From the NCBI GenBank assembly GCA_016218905.1, contig JACRCS010000214.1, forward strand, positions 1-8,862: a stretch of 8,862 nucleotides of DNA, read 5' to 3'. This document shows, one piece after another, positions 1-4,770 of this stretch. The notes beneath the pieces were generated by a model. It saw only the letters and a list, made by a program, of their open reading frames with translations, was not told where the DNA came from and did no database searches. Numbering within the stretch: position 1 is the stretch's first letter; each line of letters opens with the position of its first letter. The position numbers and the translations under genes are program-made. The stretch comes from Deltaproteobacteria bacterium (GTDB lineage Bacteria; Desulfobacterota_C; Deferrisomatia; Deferrisomatales; JACRMM01).

Positions 1-3
1 CTG

Positions 4-9
4 CTCCTC
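4..9 (-). promoter_or_regulatory. Possible Shine-Dalgarno of a following gene outside the window
   Basis: On the minus strand, 16 bases after the stop codon of the membrane protein gene, the sequence reads GAGGAG followed by CAG and then the window edge. This is a strong match to a Shine-Dalgarno core, and a start codon a few bases further left would be correctly spaced. I infer that another gene of the same operon begins just outside the window. The motif lies partly in a 10-bp palindrome (CCTCGCGAGG, 6-15), so chance is possible in this GC-rich sequence. Confidence 0.35.
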
Positions 10-25
10 GCGAGGCGCTGACCCT

Positions 26-1003
26 CTACGGGCCGGGAGCGGGTCCCCGGCGACGGAGCACCTCGCGAAGGAAGACCGGTATCCCCAAGAGCGTGAACGG
101 AACGATCGCTGCCGCGTGGCCGACGATCGCCACGGAGAGCCCCCGAACGGGATCGAGCCCGGCCGCGCTCAGGCCTGCGACGGCGAAGTAGTGATAGGTC
201 CCGACATGACCGGGTGTCGAAGGCACCGCCAGGCCGAACGCGAGGAATACTCTGACCAGGAGCGGGGCCTGCCACGGCAGCCGGATGCCGAACGCCCAGA
301 GCCAGATCTGCACCGAGGCCATGGCGCAGGCCCAGATGCCCGCGGAAAGCGCCGCGACCCCCGGCACCGCGGCCCCCGAAGGAATGGCTCTCAGTCCCTC
401 GGCCACGTTGCGCGCCTTCTCCAAGACGAAGGCTTCGACCCGGGCACCCAGCGGTCGGCCCGCGGCCTCGCACAGGGTCACGAATCGATCAGGCCACCGT
501 CGCAGCAGGTAGAGGACGGCGATGGCGAGGACCGTGCTCGCGAGCGACACGCCGAGGGCGGTCCCGTGAGGAAGGCGGCCTGCGACGAACGGCAGCGCGA
601 ATACGAAGAGGACGCCGAGGGAGGCAGCGTCGAAGAGGCGCTCAACGACCACGACGGGCAGGATCCCGCTCCGCGGCAGTCCGCCCTCGCGCGCGAGGTC
701 GTCGATCCGGACGAGCTCCCCTGTCCGCACCGGCAGGGCGTTGTTGGCAACGAAACCGATGATCTGGGACGTGAAGAGCTGGCGGAACGTGTAGCGCCTC
801 CGCGTCCCGAGCAGGATCGACGTCCGCACGGACGCGAGCGTGAAGAAGAGGACCTTCGTGACGAGGACGAGAGAGAGGATCCGGAGGTCGACGTCGGCGA
901 CAGCGGAGAGGACCTGCCGGACCGGGATCTTCCGGAAGGCGAGGGCGAGAAAGACGGCAGACGTGGCGAGGCCGAGCAAGAGCGCGCCACGGCGCCGCGT
1001 CAA
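26..1003 (-). CDS. LPG_synthase_TM / UPF0104 family integral membrane protein (flippase-like)
   Basis: A 325-residue polytopic membrane protein in the family of the transmembrane half of MprF (lysylphosphatidylglycerol synthase TM region, formerly UPF0104). It lacks the soluble catalytic domain of MprF, and about 325 residues is the usual length for stand-alone members. Family hallmarks are clear: an RTGELVR segment at residues 93-99, VVVERLFD at 118-125, and PSTPGHVGTYHYF at 261-273 followed by a late GH at 295-296. Several hydrophobic helices are visible, for example 7-23, 43-59, 127-141, 152-167 and 290-312. Stand-alone members are often found in surface-glycan loci and are thought to move or modify lipid-linked material; the substrate here is unknown. 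The start is TTG at 1003, overlapping the stop of the upstream gene as TTGA, with GGAG eight bases before it. A longer open frame extends far upstream, but that part is a shadow of the upstream gene. Confidence 0.88.
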   Translation of the reverse strand: MTRRRGALLLGLATSAVFLALAFRKIPVRQVLSAVADVDLRILSLVLVTKVLFFTLASVRTSILLGTRRRYTFRQLFTSQIIGFVANNALPVRTGELVRIDDLAREGGLPRSGILPVVVVERLFDAASLGVLFVFALPFVAGRLPHGTALGVSLASTVLAIAVLYLLRRWPDRFVTLCEAAGRPLGARVEAFVLEKARNVAEGLRAIPSGAAVPGVAALSAGIWACAMASVQIWLWAFGIRLPWQAPLLVRVFLAFGLAVPSTPGHVGTYHYFAVAGLSAAGLDPVRGLSVAIVGHAAAIVPFTLLGIPVFLREVLRRRGPAPGP

Positions 1004-2544
1004 CGAGCGAGCTCCGGCCTGTGCTTCAGGAACTCGACGAGGTCCACCCCGCCCACCGGGTCGTTCCCGAGGGTCCCGACGTGCACTGCGGCCACGCAGC
1101 TCGCGACGTACGCGGCCTGCGCCACGGGAGCGCCCGCGAGGTCCGAGAGGACGGCGGCCGCGAGGAACACGTCGCCTGCCCCTACCGGGTCGATGGCCGG
1201 CCCCTTCGCGAGCGACGGGAGGTAGTCGGTCGGAAGCCGCGCGGCATCGGCCTCGGGGCGGCCGAAGATCAGCGTACCGCGCTTGCCGAGCGTGAGGATC
1301 AGGTTCTCCGCGTCGGTCTCCCTGTAGTAGCGGGACGCGAGATTCGAGATCCCGCTCTCGTTGTCCGCGAAGGCGAAGCGGAGCTCCTCCTCGGTCGGAG
1401 TCGCGAGCCGGGGTCGCCGGAACTTGAGGACGCTGACCCGCCTCGAGCTGACGTCCGCGTAGTACGGGCGCCCGGCGCGGGCGGCCAGCTGCGCCACACC
1501 GTCCGTGATCCGGGCGTTGAAGAGGCCGTAGCCGAAGTCGGTGCAGACGAGCGCGTCGCTGTCCGCGAGGCGTCTCTCGATCTCGAGCAGCACGGCGTCC
1601 GTCGTCCGGGTGGAGAGGGGGGCCGAACGCCCGTGGTCGACCTTGAACACCTTCTGCTCGTCCACGAGGTAGCGCGTCTTCGTGAAGAGGTCCCGACCTT
1701 CGTCCGGAACCGGCGCGAGCTCGAAGCCCTGGTGCGAAGCCATCTCCGCGAACTCCTCCGCGTGCGCTCCCGGGCCGAGCGGCGTGAGGAACGTGGCGTG
1801 GCCGCCGAGCGCGGCGAACTGCCCGCAGATGAGCGCCCCGGCGCCGGGGTACCGGACCTCGCGGATCGGCGTCACCGAGAGGACGGGCGTCTCCGCCGCG
1901 ATGCCGAGCGCGTCGCAGTGGACGTAGTGATCGACCACGGCGTCGCCGAGGACCAGGACCCGCTTGTCCTGGAACCGGCCGAGGAGCGTCTCGACGACCC
2001 CGTGGTCGAGGTCGTGGCGCTCGCAGTAGAGGCCGATCTTCTCGTCCTCGAGGTGGAACCGGTCCCGGAACTGGCTGAGGATGAACGTCGAGGAGTAGAT
2101 GACGTCCCCGGAGCTGTAGAGGACACGCCCGCCGTAGGCCTCGACGATCTGCTTCTCCTTGAGGAATCGCTGGTCGGTCCCGCGCTCGTACTCCTTGCCC
2201 TTCACGTAGACGTCGGGACGGAGGGCGTCCAGGATCGGCCCGGCCCAGGTGTTGGGATCGAGGACGACGCTGTCCACCATCTCGAGGGCGGCGAGGTTCT
2301 CGAGGCGCAGGTCCTCGTGGATGAACGGCCGGCCCGGCCCCTTCCCCACGACGGAGTCCGCGCTGACGCTTTCGAGGAGGTGCGCGCCCTGCTCCTTCGC
2401 GAAGCGCAGGTACCTGATGTGGCCGGGGTGGACGATGTCGAAGCAGCCGTGGCACTGGACGAGGGTCTTCCCCTCCCGGCGGAGGGACTCCCGCAGCTCG
2501 AGCATCCCCTCCAGGGACCGGACCTTCCCGTCCGGCTTGCTCAC
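1000..2544 (-). CDS. Bifunctional cytidylyltransferase-type nucleotidyltransferase / PfkB-like sugar kinase (HldE-like, domains swapped)
   Basis: A 514-residue two-domain enzyme. Residues about 10-160 form an RfaE2/cytidylyltransferase-type nucleotidyltransferase with GCFDIVHPGH (33-42, the HxGH nucleotide-binding motif) and a YSST segment at 150-153. Residues about 190-510 resemble a PfkB/ribokinase-type kinase with LGD at 199-201 and the anion-hole and catalytic-base motif DPVGAGD at 452-458 (Asp458). E. coli HldE, which phosphorylates and then adenylylates heptose phosphate, has the opposite order. Kinase substrate motifs also differ from HldE: the usual GGAANVA stretch is replaced by GAGALIC at 234-240, and the DPK and TPN elements by DVSS (364-367) and TPTEEE (382-387). 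The substrate may therefore not be the classical heptose. I chose GTG at 2544, which overlaps the aminotransferase stop as GTGA and has GGTGA four bases upstream. A GTG at 2562 would add six residues but has no ribosome site. Confidence 0.85.
   Translation of the reverse strand: MSKPDGKVRSLEGMLELRESLRREGKTLVQCHGCFDIVHPGHIRYLRFAKEQGAHLLESVSADSVVGKGPGRPFIHEDLRLENLAALEMVDSVVLDPNTWAGPILDALRPDVYVKGKEYERGTDQRFLKEKQIVEAYGGRVLYSSGDVIYSSTFILSQFRDRFHLEDEKIGLYCERHDLDHGVVETLLGRFQDKRVLVLGDAVVDHYVHCDALGIAAETPVLSVTPIREVRYPGAGALICGQFAALGGHATFLTPLGPGAHAEEFAEMASHQGFELAPVPDEGRDLFTKTRYLVDEQKVFKVDHGRSAPLSTRTTDAVLLEIERRLADSDALVCTDFGYGLFNARITDGVAQLAARAGRPYYADVSSRRVSVLKFRRPRLATPTEEELRFAFADNESGISNLASRYYRETDAENLILTLGKRGTLIFGRPEADAARLPTDYLPSLAKGPAIDPVGAGDVFLAAAVLSDLAGAPVAQAAYVASCVAAVHVGTLGNDPVGGVDLVEFLKHRPELAR
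1012..1015 (-). promoter_or_regulatory. Shine-Dalgarno (GGAG) deciding the TTG start
   Basis: GGAG on the minus strand lies 8 bases before the TTG codon at 1003, inside the last codons of the nucleotidyltransferase/kinase gene. It supports choosing the unusual TTG, which overlaps the upstream TGA, over any in-frame alternative. Confidence 0.6.
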
Positions 2545-3641
2545 GGTGTCACCGCCCGGCACGCGTCGACGACGACCTCGATGACCTGCTGCCGCCCCTC
2601 CGCAGTCAGCTCCGGGGTCACCGGCAGGCTCAGGATCCGGCCCACGACGCGCTCCGTCACGGGAAGGGGCCGTAGCGGGAGGTCGGCGTAAGCGGCCTGC
2701 TGGTGAATCGCGAGCGGGTAGTGGACCCTGGCGTCGACACCCCTCCTCCTCAGCTCCTGGAGGAGATCGTCCCTTCGCGGGTGCCGCACGACGAACGCGC
2801 TGATCGCAGGCTCGACGCTCTCCCTCTCGGGGGGGAGCGTGACGACGCCGGCGAGCGCCCGGCGGTACGCGGCTGCGTGCTCCCGGCGCGCGGCGGCCCA
2901 GGCGTCGAAATGGTCGAGCTTGACGAGGAGGAACGCGGCCTGCAGCGTGTCGAGCCGCGAGTTCCCGGAAACGGCTTCGGCGTGGTCGCGGTCACGCAGG
3001 CCGAGATTCCGCAGCCGGCGCAGGCGCTCGGCGTCTTCGGCGGACCCGACGGAGAGGAAGCCCCCGTCGCCGAGCGCCGAGAGCCCCTTCAGCGGGTGCA
3101 GGGAGAACGCGCCGACTCCCGTACTGCCGACCGGGCGGTTCCCCGCGCGCGCGCCGAACGCCTGAGCGCAGTCCTCGACCAGGGCGAGCCCGTGGCGCTC
3201 TCAGAACCGCGCGATCGGACCCATGTCGCACACGAAGCCGTTCAGGTGTACCGGCAGGACGGCGCGCGTCCGGGGCGAAAGCGCCCCTTCGAGAAGGGAC
3301 GGGTTCATGAGCATCGACTCCTCGTCGATGTCCACGAAGACCGGCGTGGCGCCCACGAGCCGGATCGCCGCCGCCGTCGCGACGAAAGAGTGCGAGACGG
3401 TGATCACCTCGTCCCCCGCGCCCACTCCGCGCAGGCGGAGGGCCAGCACGAGCGCGTCGGTCCCGTTCGCGACGGACACGACGTGAGGTACGCCCAGGCG
3501 CTCGCAGAGCCGCTTCTCGAGCTGGGCGACCTCGGGACCGAGGATGAACTGGCCGTGGTCGATCACCCGCTCGAGCGCCGCGACGAGGCCCGTCCGCAGC
3601 CCCCGGTGCTGCGACGGCAAGTCGACGTACGGAATCGTCAC
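2541..3641 (-). pseudogene. DegT/DnrJ/EryC1/StrS family PLP-dependent sugar aminotransferase, interrupted by one in-frame TGA
   Basis: The frame from GTG at 3641 to TGA at 2541 encodes 366 positions, a normal length for sugar aminotransferases of this family, which transfer an amino group to a nucleotide-linked keto-sugar using PLP. Family motifs include IPYVDL at the N-terminus, FILGPEV (32-38), NGTDAL (59-64), SHSFVATAAA (83-92), EDCAQAFGA (156-164) and the PLP-lysine region HPLKGLSALGDGG (182-194, Lys185). A single TGA at 3203-3201 replaces codon 147 in the stretch IARF-stop-ERHGL, where relatives usually carry a small residue. The frame reads on without shift or further stops to the natural end. 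No start codon lies close after the TGA, and the first GTG is at 2789. As sequenced, translation gives a 146-residue fragment lacking the PLP lysine. It could be a recent nonsense mutation, a base-calling error (TGC is one change away) or readthrough. The GTG start overlaps the epimerase stop (GTGA) and has GGAAG six bases upstream. Confidence 0.85.
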
Positions 3642-4684
3642 GCGGCGCTTCCGCGCAGGGCCGCCATGACCGATGGCTCCTTCATCACCTCGATGTTCCG
3701 GTAGACGGCGGCAGCCGGGTCGGGAACGCGACCGTCGGAGAACGCCGCCCTGAGATCCCGCACCGCATCCCGGAGCGCCCGCCGAGGCGCGAACCCGAGC
3801 ACGTCCTTCGCGAGCCGCGCGGTCAGCCGGTAGGACCTGTTGTCGGCGGTCGGCACGACGACGATCGGCAGCCCCGGGTCGATCTCGGCGCGCACCATCT
3901 CGGCGAGCCCGGCGACGCTCGCGTTCTCGGCGGAGACGTTGAACGCCCGCCCGTTGATCGATCCCGCGGCGGCCCTGAGGAGGAGTGCGTAGAAGTCCGC
4001 GACGTCGTCGACGTGGATGCTCGGCCTCATTTGGGCGCCGCCGAAGACCCGTATCCGGCGCTCGGTGATCGCGTGGTAGGTCAGGATGTTGATCGTGAGG
4101 TCGAGCCGGAGCCTCGGCGACCACCCGCACACCGTCGCCGCCCGGACCGAGACGCCGCAGAATCGTTCGTCGACGAGGGACGCGAGGACTCCCTCGGTCT
4201 CCGCCTTGTACCGTGCGTAGAGCGTCAGGGGCTCGAGAGGGAGATCCTCGGTGACCTCCTCCTCCTCCTTGACGCCGTAGACGCTGGCCGAAGACGCGCT
4301 CACGAAGCGGCGCACGCCGAGCTCCTTCGCGAGCCGCATGAGGCGCGCCGTCCCGTCGAGGTTTATCGATCGCGTCACCTCCGGATCGATTTCCGAGCAC
4401 GGGTCGTTCGAGACGGCGGCCAGGCTGATGATCGCGTCGGGCCTCTCCCTCTCCAGCACCTCGCTCACGAGCCTTTCGTCGCGGATGTCCCCCCGGACCA
4501 CTTCCAGCCGGGGGTCGGATCCGAAACGGCGCAAGGAGGCGTCCCCGAAGAGGCAGAGGTCGAGGACGACGACCCGGTATTCGGGGAGGAGCCTCGGGAC
4601 GAGGATGGAGCCGATGTACCCGGCCCCCCCCGTGACGAGAACGACTCCTCCGGGTCTGGACCGGACGTGCTCAGATTGCTGCAT
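3638..4684 (-). CDS. NAD-dependent sugar epimerase/dehydratase (extended SDR family)
   Basis: A 348-residue extended short-chain dehydrogenase/reductase acting on nucleotide sugars. The Rossmann glycine motif TGGAGYIGS lies at 18-26, an acidic residue for the NAD ribose at Asp42, the SASSASVYG strand at 129-137, and the catalytic pair in YARYK (Tyr156, Lys160). The sequence RPSIHVDDVADF (220-231) is typical of the C-terminal substrate domain of sugar-nucleotide epimerases. The exact reaction (4-epimerisation, dehydration or another) cannot be read from the sequence. It is the first gene of the operon, and the following aminotransferase could use a keto-sugar derived from this step. ATG at 4684 is the only possible start: an in-frame TGA lies 11 codons upstream with no other start between. 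The Shine-Dalgarno is weak (GCGAGA), and a -10-like TAGAAT lies 10 bases upstream. A run of eight G encodes the start of the NAD-binding loop. Confidence 0.9.
   Translation of the reverse strand: MQQSEHVRSRPGGVVLVTGGAGYIGSILVPRLLPEYRVVVLDLCLFGDASLRRFGSDPRLEVVRGDIRDERLVSEVLERERPDAIISLAAVSNDPCSEIDPEVTRSINLDGTARLMRLAKELGVRRFVSASSASVYGVKEEEEVTEDLPLEPLTLYARYKAETEGVLASLVDERFCGVSVRAATVCGWSPRLRLDLTINILTYHAITERRIRVFGGAQMRPSIHVDDVADFYALLLRAAAGSINGRAFNVSAENASVAGLAEMVRAEIDPGLPIVVVPTADNRSYRLTARLAKDVLGFAPRRALRDAVRDLRAAFSDGRVPDPAAAVYRNIEVMKEPSVMAALRGSAA
4624..4631. repeat. Eight-base C/G homopolymer inside the epimerase NAD-binding motif
   Basis: On the coding (minus) strand, eight consecutive G span the codons for Thr18 to Ala21 (ACG GGG GGG GCC). 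Such tracts are prone to slippage during replication and sequencing. A one-base change here would truncate the epimerase near residue 20. Confidence 0.7.
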
Positions 4685-4694
4685 TCTCGCGGCG

Positions 4695-4700
4695 ATTCTA
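4695..4700 (-). promoter_or_regulatory. Candidate -10 box (TAGAAT) for the sugar operon
   Basis: TAGAAT on the minus strand lies 10 bases before the epimerase ATG, in an otherwise GC-rich gap. It matches the TANNNT pattern of -10 boxes. I see no convincing -35 at 16-18 bases upstream. If used, transcription would begin at or only a few bases before the ATG, giving a leaderless or near-leaderless mRNA. This hypothesis competes with the leader minigene, which would need a promoter further upstream. Confidence 0.35.
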
Positions 4701-4725
4701 GCGGAACGGCACGGTCACTCCTCCT
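4698..4725 (-). other. Possible leader minigene with strong Shine-Dalgarno upstream of the epimerase
   Basis: The minus strand carries AGGAGG (4725-4720), then seven bases, then GTG CCG TTC CGC TAG (4712-4698). The predicted peptide has four residues (MPFR), or six from the in-frame GTG at 4718. It ends 13 bases before the epimerase ATG. The purine tract is the best Shine-Dalgarno match seen in the window, yet it does not serve the epimerase, which starts 35 bases downstream in another frame. Whether it is transcribed or translated is unknown. Confidence 0.25.
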
Positions 4726-4755
4726 CCCCGCGCCGGCGGAACGAAGGCGGCGGCC

Positions 4756-4770
4756 GGTGCGTGGAGCACC
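4756..4770 (-). terminator. Small hairpin directly after the kinase stop codon
   Basis: The minus strand reads GGTGC-TCCAC-GCACC immediately after the kinase TAG, a perfect 5-bp stem with a 5-base loop. There is no T-run after it, so it does not meet the usual rule for an intrinsic terminator. It may be a weak 3'-end structure or chance. Confidence 0.2.

Noticed and set aside
6..15. Perfect palindrome CCTCGCGAGG as an operator
   Set aside because: A single 10-bp GC palindrome at the window edge is expected by chance here, and no second copy is seen near a promoter.
26..2455. A continuous 809-codon open frame on the minus strand suggesting one large fusion protein
   Set aside because: Only its last 325 residues look like a real protein (the membrane protein). 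The rest is Arg/Pro/Gly-rich and lies out of frame over the well-supported nucleotidyltransferase/kinase gene.
1021..2691. A 556-codon open frame on the plus strand opposite the HldE-like gene
   Set aside because: It is low-complexity acidic/Arg/Val-rich sequence with no domain or ribosome site, and is explained as an antisense shadow of a high-GC gene.
3170..3203. Selenocysteine at the in-frame TGA of the aminotransferase
   Set aside because: Only a weak GAGC/GCTC pairing follows the codon, not a convincing SECIS hairpin. The position is not catalytic in the family, and no selenoprotein machinery is visible.
3201..4400. A 399-codon open frame on the minus strand joining an unknown N-terminus to the aminotransferase start
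   Set aside because: Its first 250 or so residues are an out-of-frame shadow of the epimerase. Only the part from the GTG at 3641 carries family motifs.
4756..4770. Strong intrinsic terminator after the kinase gene
   Set aside because: The stem is only 5 bp and no T-run follows. It is kept as a low-confidence structure rather than a real terminator.
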